A stretch of 63,830 nt of DNA, taken from positions 1-63,830 of the forward strand of contig RPFO01002152.1 in NCBI GenBank assembly GCA_009746045.1. The letters run 5' to 3'. How positions within the stretch are numbered: the stretch's first letter is position 1; the number at the start of each line of letters is the position of its first letter. Shown here piece by piece: positions 56,656 through 63,830 of this stretch. The position numbers and the translations under genes are program-made. Source of the stretch: Mesostigma viride. Taxonomy: Eukaryota > Streptophyta > Mesostigmatophyceae > Mesostigmatales > Mesostigmataceae. The notes beneath the pieces are model-generated. The model was not told where the DNA came from, searched no databases, and saw only the letters and a program-made list of their open reading frames with translations.

Positions 56656-57555
56656 TCAATTCTTCAGCTCGAAGGGGAGGAACCAACGCTCCTTCTCCAC
56701 CTTCTCGAGCCCAGCAATGTCCTCCAAGGAAAGAGCGCCCAAACGGAAGTCGCAGAAAAGGTCCTCGCCCAGACGCTCCAAGTCCAGGTCCAGGTCCATG
56801 TCCTCCACGCGGAAGGGGCCCATCGCCGAAAACATATCCTCCTCCTCCAGAGCGCAAGGAGCGGGGGCGGGAGCGAGAGACTTCTCCTCCTCGGCGGCCA
56901 TCAGATCGATAGCCTCGCGGATCTCGCGGTCGCTGCGCTGGATGCGGGACTCGCTCAAAAGATCCTTCACGGGACCCTCGAAGGCGCCCCAACCGAGCAC
57001 CTCGTCGTCCTGCACGTGCGCCTCCGAAGACTTGGGAGGAGAACCGCGGAAGTAGGGAGACAGACGGCGACGGCAGCCGCGCAACTCGCGGCGAGAGCTG
57101 TCCTTCACGCGAGCGCCCATCCCGTCGTGAGGGCGCAGGTGCGGGTTCTTGCCCTTCACGCGAAGGCAGCGGCGGAAAGGAGCCGGCATGCAAGGGGCGC
57201 ACGGAGTGCGAGGAGAAGGGAGGCGATCCGGCTCCGACTCAGCGTCAGAAGACGACTCGGAAACGGCGTCAGCGGCCACAACAGAGGAAACCTCCTCCTC
57301 CTGATCCCCTTTCTCGGAGGAGCCGCCCTCAGAGGAGCTGTAGCTGAAGGAGGGCACGTTCTCGTAGTCCTCCTCCTCGTCCCGCTGCATCTCCTTCGCG
57401 CGGGCCTTGCGAAGGCGGGCCTGCTTGTTCTGAGTTTCGCGGCAAGAAAGGCACGCCAGCGTGAACCCGTTCGCCAAGCGGGCGGACAGGAAATGGGACT
57501 CGGGGAACGCCCGGTTGCACTTGTTGCAAGACAGGAAACGGGCGGAGGAAGCCAT
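56656..57555 (-). CDS. CxxC zinc-binding acidic protein, right copy
   Basis: 299 residues from ATG 57555. Same CNKC/CLSC module as the left copy. After the Ser-rich run it has EKGDQEEEV where the left copy has ISSTS, a replaced stretch with a 12-bp net difference rather than a simple deletion. TTTATT near 56593 serves as the polyadenylation signal. It is divergent from the gene at 58060. Confidence 0.75.
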   Translation of the reverse strand: MASSARFLSCNKCNRAFPESHFLSARLANGFTLACLSCRETQNKQARLRKARAKEMQRDEEEDYENVPSFSYSSSEGGSSEKGDQEEEVSSVVAADAVSESSSDAESEPDRLPSPRTPCAPCMPAPFRRCLRVKGKNPHLRPHDGMGARVKDSSRRELRGCRRRLSPYFRGSPPKSSEAHVQDDEVLGWGAFEGPVKDLLSESRIQRSDREIREAIDLMAAEEEKSLAPAPAPCALEEEDMFSAMGPFRVEDMDLDLDLERLGEDLFCDFRLGALSLEDIAGLEKVEKERWFLPFELKN

Positions 57556-58059
57556 AGCCAGAAAGAAAGCAAGGAAGAACGATAGCTGTGATGCGTGAGT
57601 GAGATGGCCAAGTCCGAGGGGACCACGCACTTTCTACGCGGACCGGCCTCGATTCCCGTGCGCTCCCATTGGACGAAAACGGATGGCGTCGCGCCCGCTG
57701 GAAACTTCTAGAAGATTCCCGCGGCCCGCCACGAGATCTTGTCAGCGGATCCGGAAAGAGATCCCGTGCGTCACCACCGGCCGCCAGCCGCCACTCGTAG
57801 ACCGAGAAGGACGGAACGGACACGACACGCGCAGGCGGTTACGAGATCCCGTGCACGCCCATTGGACAGGCCGGGACGCGGGGCAGAAAGACCGTTACGA
57901 CCACCGCGCGCCGAGCGCCCATTGGTCCAGCCACCACACGCGAGACCCACGGGAAAGGACAAAAGCACTCCAACGCGCAAGGAACACGCACAGACGCACA
58001 CGCACACACAAGCTAGCTAACGAACGAACAGCCATAGCCAACACTCCTACACAACAGAC
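57556..58059. promoter_or_regulatory. Divergent promoter with heat-shock element and CCAAT boxes (right)
   Basis: Mirror of 7716-8219. The four-unit heat-shock element GAAacTTCtaGAAgaTTC is at 57701-57718. CCAAT boxes appear as ATTGG on this strand. Confidence 0.6.
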
Positions 58060-59553
58060 ATGGACGCCTTCTCCGTTTTGTGCGAGGCCGCTCAGGCTCA
58101 GGCTCAGACTAAGGCTAAGGATCAGGCACTCCTTGCGATCCCGGAAATGCACTCTCTGAACCTCTCTGACGACGAGAAGGAGGCCGCCACCGCGCTCGCC
58201 ACGCTCAAAATCGTGCCCGAGGTCATCAAGGCGGTCCAGGCGGGCACGGGGGCTGCAAACAACAACAACAACAAGCAGACGCCCGCGCCCACGCCCGCGC
58301 CCACGCAGACGCAGACGCAGCCGCAGACGCAGACGCAGGCAAACGCCAACGTCAACCTCAACGCGCAGAGGCCAAAACGACCCCTGGAGATGGCGCCCGC
58401 GCCTTTGCCCGCCCCGGCCCTTTCGCCAGCCCTTTCGCAGGCCCCTGCGCCCACGCCCATCCTCTCGCTGCCGGAGGGAGCCGTCACCATGGAGGTCGTG
58501 CACCCGGACGGGAGGAAGGAGCTCGTTTACCGCATCGTGCCCGCGGTGGTGGCGGCAAAGAGAGCGAAGACGGTCATCTCCGTCGCCGTGGGCGTGCCCT
58601 GCAACCCGCAGACCGTCGTGGGCGTGCCCAAGCTGCCCCAAGTCGTGCCCAGGCCCGCGGGGCCCCCGCTCCTGCCGCCAGTCAAGCTCTTCGCGCAGGG
58701 GATGCAGAACCTCGCCAGGATGCAAGTCGCCGCGACCGCCATGGCCGCCAGAAGCCCCGTCCTCGCACAGCCGCAGCCGCAGCCGCAGCAGCCGCAGCAG
58801 CCGAGGCAGATCCTCCCCAACCACGTGCTCATCAACAGGGACGTGCCCGTTCACGCGCCCAGGCAGCACTCCGCGCAGGTCAGGGCGCTGCTCACGAGGA
58901 ACCCGGCAGCCAGGGTCTTCCCCACGCCGGCGGGCGAGCAGCACAAGGTCGACAGGCTCCTCCTGCTGCCCGGGGAGGACAGGAAGCCCGCGCGCGTGGA
59001 GAACATCGACCCGGAGCAGGAGGCCAAGCTCGTCTACCCCCTCGTGGTGGTCACGCCCGCCAAGTGCTGGGGGCAGATGCCCACCAAGGTGCCGCTCGAC
59101 AAGGCCGAGGACAAGGAGCAGGAGGCCATCTGGAGGAACATCCGCAACGCCCAGATCGAGGAGGGGTGGAGGCAGCCGTGCGTGCTGGCGGGGACCTGCA
59201 AGGCGGTCAGGGCCGAGAGGGACGCGGTGGACGCCTGCCTGGCCAAGATCGCGCCCTCGTCTCCGGAGATGGCGGCTCGCATCGACCAGCGCGCGGCGTT
59301 GCGCACGCAGGCGCTGGCTCTGGCGACTCTGAACGAGCACGTCTTGAGGGACTTGCTTCCTCTGGTGCCCGAGGACCGCCGGCGGGACTATGCTACGATG
59401 GCGAGGGAGTTCAGCTTCTTCGCGAGGAGCACTGTGGTGCGGGCTTGCGCTTCCGCGGGTCGCTCTGGTGCTGCCGCTATTCAGAATAGGGTGGCTAACT
59501 TGCGGGACAAGGCTACGGCGCTGTTCTCGTACACGCCCGTGGGCGAGCTGTAG
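58060..59553 (+). CDS. P/Q-rich virus protein, right copy (intact)
   Basis: 497 residues from ATG 58060. The N-terminal 60 residues are helical with Ala/Gln repeats; then come Asn, Thr-Gln and Pro-Ala runs, a basic RPKRP that may be a nuclear signal, a region with MEVVHPDGRKELVYRIV, a Pro/Gln linker, and a C-terminal globular half with single Trp and Cys residues (KCWGQM, GWRQPCVLAGTC). No family is recognised. Low-complexity linkers between ordered parts suggest a scaffold or transcription factor. AATAAA lies near 59602. The left copy is frameshifted. Confidence 0.75.
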   Translation: MDAFSVLCEAAQAQAQTKAKDQALLAIPEMHSLNLSDDEKEAATALATLKIVPEVIKAVQAGTGAANNNNNKQTPAPTPAPTQTQTQPQTQTQANANVNLNAQRPKRPLEMAPAPLPAPALSPALSQAPAPTPILSLPEGAVTMEVVHPDGRKELVYRIVPAVVAAKRAKTVISVAVGVPCNPQTVVGVPKLPQVVPRPAGPPLLPPVKLFAQGMQNLARMQVAATAMAARSPVLAQPQPQPQQPQQPRQILPNHVLINRDVPVHAPRQHSAQVRALLTRNPAARVFPTPAGEQHKVDRLLLLPGEDRKPARVENIDPEQEAKLVYPLVVVTPAKCWGQMPTKVPLDKAEDKEQEAIWRNIRNAQIEEGWRQPCVLAGTCKAVRAERDAVDACLAKIAPSSPEMAARIDQRAALRTQALALATLNEHVLRDLLPLVPEDRRRDYATMAREFSFFARSTVVRACASAGRSGAAAIQNRVANLRDKATALFSYTPVGEL

Positions 59554-59683
59554 ACTTGGGTATTGGGGATACTGGGGGACTTGGTTGATGGATTAATGAG
59601 TAATAAAGGAACCTTTATGAATCTACTGCCTTACAATGAATGAATCATATTGTTATTGAAATTCTTAAGTAAGATATAAAACA

Positions 59684-59938
59684 ATGAGCAGTGCAAAGGT
59701 TGTACTTGCAGGGTTTGCTGTAGGAACGGCGTACTACATGATGATGTCCAAGTCTATTCCTAAGGAGGTGAACTGCTCGTTCTCCGCGAACATTTGGACA
59801 GACATATTTGCCTTTATTTGCGGTGCCGTGCTTATTTACAAGGGGTCGACTATGGCGCAACCAGATCTCGTTATAGTTGCAATAGGGACGGCCATTGTCA
59901 CGGAACACATTTGGCAGTTCGCGTTCAACAAGATTTGA
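59684..59938 (+). CDS. Small two-helix membrane protein
   Basis: 84 residues with an N-terminal hydrophobic segment and two further ones (DIFAFICGAVLIYKG and VIVAIGTAIV). No signal peptidase site is evident. Small membrane proteins like this are common in giant-virus virions. Family unknown. It is the first unique gene outside the right arm. Confidence 0.55.
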   Translation: MSSAKVVLAGFAVGTAYYMMMSKSIPKEVNCSFSANIWTDIFAFICGAVLIYKGSTMAQPDLVIVAIGTAIVTEHIWQFAFNKI

Positions 59939-60245
59939 TGCGTCGACTGCCAAGACTTTTTGAACGGATCCATGGGTAATAAATGCCTCTCGCTGCCCGG
60001 AACTGGGGAATTCCACAGGTTACGGAAGCTAGCGTACCCCGGTGGCAGATTTTTTTTTCACGTAGCCACTATGACACGGTGTGCTGGCGGGGCTGTTTGG
60101 GCATCTGGCCGTCCATTCACTTTCCACCCTTCTAGAAGCCCGTACTATAATAGTTCCGAGCTCAGGAGCGTTCGTTGCTTATTTGAAATTGTCACCCGCT
60201 CTCTGACGAAAGGGGTCCCCGTCCTCGCACGCCATTCTCGCAGCG

Positions 60246-61102
60246 ATGGAGATCGGCGAAGGAGAGCCCGCGTCCTACGAGTCCCTCCCCCCGGAACTCA
60301 TCAAAAAGATCGTGGAAAAGTCTTGGCCGTTCGGCGATGGCATCAACAAGGCCACGCAGAAAGCGTACGAGGAGGTGAAACGAGAGAAGTTGGAAGAGGA
60401 ATATCTCAAAAGGCGGTACGTGAACTTGGAGCTGGCCGTTTCCAAAGAACTGGCGTTTCGTCAGGAGGCCGAGATCGACCGCATCGACCCTCTTCTCGAA
60501 CAGAGGACGGACGAACAACTGCGAGGGGTGATGGCCGCCCTCACGCCCGAAAGGCTCCAAGAGTGCGAGGACGCCGTTTTCACGCCCCGGGGGGACAAAA
60601 TCCACAAGATGTGGGCCCTTTGGGAGGAGTTGGAGGAAGGCATCGTGCACGTGATGGAGCTGAGGGTGTCTAACAGCATGAGGCGCAGAGTGGAGGAGCG
60701 GCTGTACGACGTCGCCGGGAGGAACTGGACTTTGCAAGAACGCGCGCACAGTTTCGTGTTCAAGACGTTCAACCAGCTAGAGCGTCAGGAAATAATGGCG
60801 GGAAGAAGTACGACCGGATTTCATTGGGAACGTTCCGGGTGGTGGTCGAGCGCTACGACGCGACATGTGGACCAATATTCGAACACCACCGTGCTTCAAT
60901 AGTTCTCCTCCTTGGTCCTAGAGAGGACGGGGGTTTTGAAACAGTCGCGAAAGGATACGATGCGCGCGGGCCTCTTGTGCCTGCGAATCTTGAGCGTACA
61001 TGTACGGCGTCTGTCCGTGCAATTCATGCATTATTTACGATAATCAATGAAAAAACCTTTTCGCATTCACAATGTGTGCACGCCCATGGGTTGTTGTTAT
61101 AG
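60246..61102 (+). pseudogene. F-box-like protein, frame broken near 60800
   Basis: ATG 60246 starts a frame with an F-box-like N-terminus (SLPPELIKKIVEKSW, residues about 12-26), the motif that docks to Skp1 in SCF ubiquitin ligases, followed by a long charged helical region. After the AATAATGGCGGG near 60795 the original frame becomes Thr/Ser-rich and stops at 60902, while the adjacent frame continues with RISLGTFRVVVERYD to 61102, so a 1-nt indel is likely. A TTCTAGAA heat-shock core is 114 bp upstream at 60130. F-box proteins are common in giant viruses; the target is unknown. Confidence 0.5.
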
Positions 61103-61417
61103 CGTAGAAACTGCCACGAGCTACGATAAAGATATAGGGTCGACGGTGCGAATGAGCACGGAGGGAGCTCAATTGTGCGCCGAGTACGCCTCGGCCCTGC
61201 GTTCCGTCCAGAAGGAATCTCCCCCATTGCCGTGCTCTACTCGGCCATCCTAACGACTCGTTGTCACTTGTGCGTCAGGGGGCGGTATTTTGCGCGGCTT
61301 GCGTTCCGTTATGTCCCCAAAACGAACGTGCGTGGCCCCTTGTTCCGTCCAGCGAGTGTGGGAGGGCATCTGTGTGTCCTTTATTTACAATTCTCAAAAT
61401 TTTTAACTGTGCGCGAC
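61103..61417. other. Spacer, no convincing gene
   Basis: A short plus frame (61047-61253) with a few Cys residues exists but overlaps the F-box frame and shows no family resemblance. Confidence 0.35.
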
Positions 61418-61684
61418 CTAGCGCCTCTTCTTTCGGTACCTGCGCTGGGCTATGGAGTGCGTGGCCGGCGTCGCGTAATCCGAATACCCTCCTGCGTTCA
61501 AATCGCCTCCCGGGACGGGGGTCGATTCGACCGCGGTCAGATCTCGCATGGGACACGTGAACCCGCCTTGGTGCGCGGAGTGCTTCCGCGACTTTCGAGC
61601 GTGGGAGGCGCACGTCTTGTAGCCCTTTCGGGCGGCGTTGTTGCATTTGTGATTGTCCTTGGTCTTCGCACTGCACTGTGCCAT
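61418..61684 (-). CDS. Short Cys/His-motif protein
   Basis: 88 residues. The module QCSAKTKDNHKC, then CASH (C-x8-C-x8-C-x2-H), occupies residues about 4-26, followed by a short basic linker, a lone Cys and a basic end RRYRKKRR. It is the intact member nearest to the tRNA. TATA-like TTATAC lies just upstream of the start. A small nucleic-acid-binding protein is plausible. Confidence 0.6.
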   Translation of the reverse strand: MAQCSAKTKDNHKCNNAARKGYKTCASHARKSRKHSAHQGGFTCPMRDLTAVESTPVPGGDLNAGGYSDYATPATHSIAQRRYRKKRR

Positions 61685-61719
61685 GTGGTTGTATAAAGAA
61701 GGTTCGAGAAAATTTCGAT

Positions 61720-61790
61720 GTTCTGGGCGAGATTCGAACTCGCGACTTTCGGTTCATAAGGCCGACGCTCTTCCACTGAGCTACCAGAAC
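61720..61790 (-). tRNA. tRNA-Ile, anticodon UAU
   Basis: 71 nt fold as a complete cloverleaf: acceptor GTTCTGG/CCAGAAC (7 perfect pairs), D arm GCTC/GAGC, anticodon loop CTTATGA with U33 and anticodon UAU at 34-36, variable loop AAGTC, T arm GCGAG-TTCGAAT-CTCGC. One C-A mismatch closes the anticodon stem, and position 37 is G rather than the A usual for this class. There is no intron, unlike most eukaryotic tRNA-Ile(UAU) genes. It would read AUA, a rare codon in GC-rich hosts. Confidence 0.85.
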
Positions 61791-61913
61791 GTTCGTGTGG
61801 CGGTTACGAATCCGGAGAGATTTGTAACCGCCGGAGAGGGTCAGTAGAGCAAAGGATAAAAGGGCATCCACGAAAGGGAGACGCAGTGGACACACGCAAA
61901 AACCAAAACAAAC

Positions 61914-62359
61914 CATGAAAGGCGCGAATCTGAAACTAGCCATGAAGGAGTGGGAGGACATGCTGCCAAAAACGAAAACGTGAGTGAGTTTTTTGCGTTT
62001 TTTGAATCGAGAACCAAAGCGCTGGATCCAAACACTTGTTCGCTTACCACGGTTCGCCCGGGTTGCCGCTTACGTACCGTTCCTCCTCGCGCAGGATTTT
62101 GAAGGAAGTTCCAGACGCGCCTCGTCCGCTGGGATTATGGTGGATGAACGCAAAAGAGCGGAATGACATCGTTCTGGCGATGAGAAACGTCATAAGGAAC
62201 ATGGAAGAAGCGGCAAACAGAACGATGGCCATGAAAACGCCCCCTGAAGTGTGCAAACGCATACACTCAATCGATGAAAACCGCTCCGTTATTTGGAACG
62301 CGGTGGCGGAGGGTTTTTGCGGTGTGACGGACGAGTGTAGCTGCGTCCGTCTTGTCTAG
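61914..62359 (+). pseudogene. Uncharacterised protein, two or more frame breaks
   Basis: ATG 61914 opens 21 residues ending at a TGA. Adjacent frames continue with SEFFAFFESRTKALDPNTC and, after another shift near 62050, with LTYRSSSRRILKEVPDAP through NAKERNDIVLAMRN to 62359. The pieces follow each other without overlap or gap and have coding character. It is a decayed gene or one with consensus errors. No family recognised. Confidence 0.4.
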
Positions 62360-62514
62360 CTGCTCGGCGGCCCGTAGGAGGGCGTCGATAGCAAGAGAGG
62401 CTTTTCAAAAATGGGCAGGAGTCGCCAGCCTCGGGCGAGATTGAATCTTTGATATTATGTATTACATCAAGCAAAAATATTTTTCATTTTGAACGAGCAT
62501 TGGCCATTTGATGA
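62360..62514. other. Short spacer
   Basis: AT-rich spacer between a broken plus-strand gene and a minus-strand gene. No motif of note. Confidence 0.3.
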
Positions 62515-63124
62515 TCACTTTCTTGCGTGACACGCGCATGTTTTGCACCCCTTTCGAGGCTTGTTCCCGCACCTCTTTCCGGCGAGCGTCTGGGCACTAC
62601 ATTGTTGCTTGACACCGGTCGAATGCGCTCTGTTCTTGTGCCTTACGCCCGAGTACTTTCTCCTTTTCAGTGGATCTTCTACCATATTCGCCGCTCTCGC
62701 TCGGGATGTCAAACGTTCTATGTTTTGATTCTGCCGAGTAGCTTCTATTTTTATCTCCTCTGTCTTTTAGCGTTCCTCTCATCTCCTCGACTTCTTCGGC
62801 TGGGTATCGTCTCGACTGAGACCATTCTTTCATCGTCCTTCCATATGTTTGGTCGAGTTCGCCCTTCGTTTCTTTAGCTTGTTCTATTTGACGTCTCAAA
62901 TCTGTTTTCGCATTATCCAGAACTTCTTTGCTTTTCCCAAGGTCGGCTAAAAAGCAGAGGTGTGTCCTCGGACTCGTATTTGATGGAAGGGCCCGCGGGG
63001 GGGGTTCCGGCACTCGAAAAGGGAGCTCTCTGGGTGGTGCGCTCTGTTTTTGGACTTCGTCTTCACGGTCGACACCGGGTCCACGTGCCCGGTGAAAGCG
63101 CCTAGTGGATCGTTTCCGGGGCAT
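62515..63124 (-). pseudogene. Basic coiled-coil protein with C-terminal Cys/His module, frameshifted
   Basis: It begins MPRKRSTRRFHRARG at 63124 and runs through a Lys/Glu-rich coiled coil (LGKSKEVLDNAKTDLRRQIE). Near 62650-62700 the frame shifts: the original closes at 62597, whereas the adjacent frame ends at 62515 with QCSAQTLAGKRC, then CKTCACH, the same Cys/His module as at 61418, here C-terminal. A 1-nt indel is inferred. Confidence 0.5.
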
Positions 63125-63296
63125 CTCCGTGTATAGATTCGTCTTAGTTTTTTTTACGCTCCGAATTTCGACGATTCGACCAGTACCGGTTGTAGCGGAA
63201 CTCGATCACGCGCGCGAACATTTGGAACAGCATTGGCCAGATTTTATTAATGAACAATTTTTACTTCATTTATTGCCATTTTTGTAAAAATATCGA

Positions 63297-63830
63297 TCAA
63301 ATCGATGTTTTAAGAAGTGATAGGAAGGAAGCGCTGGGAGGACCCTCGAGCGCCTTCCGACTAGTCAGGTATTGCTCTCTCTTGCGTTTATTCTCGAGCG
63401 CAAACGCGCGGTCCACAGGGATCTTGGCTTCCTCGTGGACGCCGTTCTCTTTAAAGAAGTCGAACATGCCCCTTCCGAGCTGAGTGATGCTCTTGACGGG
63501 GTCTATTCCCTTGGAAATGTTCTTCTTGTTGATTATGTTCATCAAGTCCACTCCGGCGCTCATCTCCTCTGAGAAGTAGTCGCGCGTCGAGTCGCTCTTC
63601 TTCATGTTGTGCAGGTGTCGAATAGCGGGCGTGTGCATGCCTGAAACGGCGTGGTTCTCCGTCTCGTTGATGAACGCGTACACCCTGGGCCCGGCCTTCT
63701 TCTCGGGGGTGTCCATGAACAGCTTGGACGGCGGCCATGTGTCTTGGTGCTCTGACAGCTCTTGACGCGCTTGTCGTCCTCCAAGGCCTCCTTCTCCGAG
63801 GCCCTCGCGTAGATGTCGTAGCCAGAGACG
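63297..63830 (-). pseudogene. Uncharacterised virus protein, partial and frameshifted
   Basis: The frame enters from the right edge with YDIYARASEKEALEDDKR, shifts near 63770, and continues with ELSEHQDTWPPSKLF through GPRVYAFINETENHAV to 63297. No family recognised. The first part is outside the window. Confidence 0.45.

Larger units (their letters stand above)
53080..59553 (-). repeat. Large inverted repeat, right arm (viral terminal repeat)
   Basis: Reverse complement of 6217-12735. All four genes are open in this arm. The differences from the left arm are listed there. Outside it, at 59.6 kb and beyond, the unique sequence is unrelated to the left flank. Confidence 0.85.

Noticed and set aside
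57895-59340. 481-residue minus-strand frame
   Set aside because: Shadow of the intact P/Q-rich gene on the other strand; high GC keeps the antisense frame open.

Overview
The window reads as eukaryotic DNA in which two ends of a large DNA virus (Nucleocytoviricota-like, probably an algal giant virus; the family is not resolved) face each other across about 40 kb of host-like chromosome. The host is inferred to be a eukaryotic microalga, possibly a green one: the centre holds GT-AG intron genes, LINE, Penelope-like, Copia-like and piggyBac-like elements, and long micro- and minisatellites. The flanks hold compact intronless genes with AATAAA signals, five small Cys/His modules, a BRO-N-like protein, a J-domain-like fusion, an F-box-like protein and an intronless tRNA.

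Layout. 1-6.2 kb is viral unique sequence: a membrane protein, two Cys/His proteins, further proteins broken by single-base indels, an intact BRO-N-like gene and an intact J-domain-like gene. 6.2-12.7 kb is the left copy of a ~6.5 kb inverted repeat, with four genes in two divergent pairs: a P/Q-rich protein, a CxxC protein, a MYND-finger protein and a multi-CxxC protein. 12.7-53.1 kb is the host-like interior: Penelope-like and LINE relics; a 16-21 kb island of virus-like zinc-protein genes inside TIR and foldback elements; a makorin-type E3 ligase gene on the minus strand (22.7-28.9 kb or beyond) whose introns are full of minisatellites; a tubulin-tyrosine-ligase-like gene (34.8-38.6 kb); a 5.7 kb element with piggyBac-type TTAA ends; a (GATG)n tract of about 950 bp that is the tail of a LINE; and a Copia-like retroelement (46.9-52.7 kb). 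53.1-59.6 kb is the right copy of the inverted repeat, with all four genes open. 59.6-63.8 kb is viral unique sequence different from the left flank: a two-helix membrane protein, an F-box-like gene, Cys/His proteins and a tRNA with anticodon UAU.

Because the unique flanks outside the two repeat copies differ, the simplest reading is the right end of one provirus and the left end of another copy in the same orientation, or the two ends of one genome closed around host DNA. Both divergent promoters in the repeat carry heat-shock elements; one also carries TGAGTCA bZIP sites, and CCAAT boxes occur in both. A resident viral genome could therefore answer to host stress factors (inference). Many flank genes are broken by 1-nt indels while the right-arm genes and the retroelement pol are open, so decay or consensus error in the flanks must be considered.
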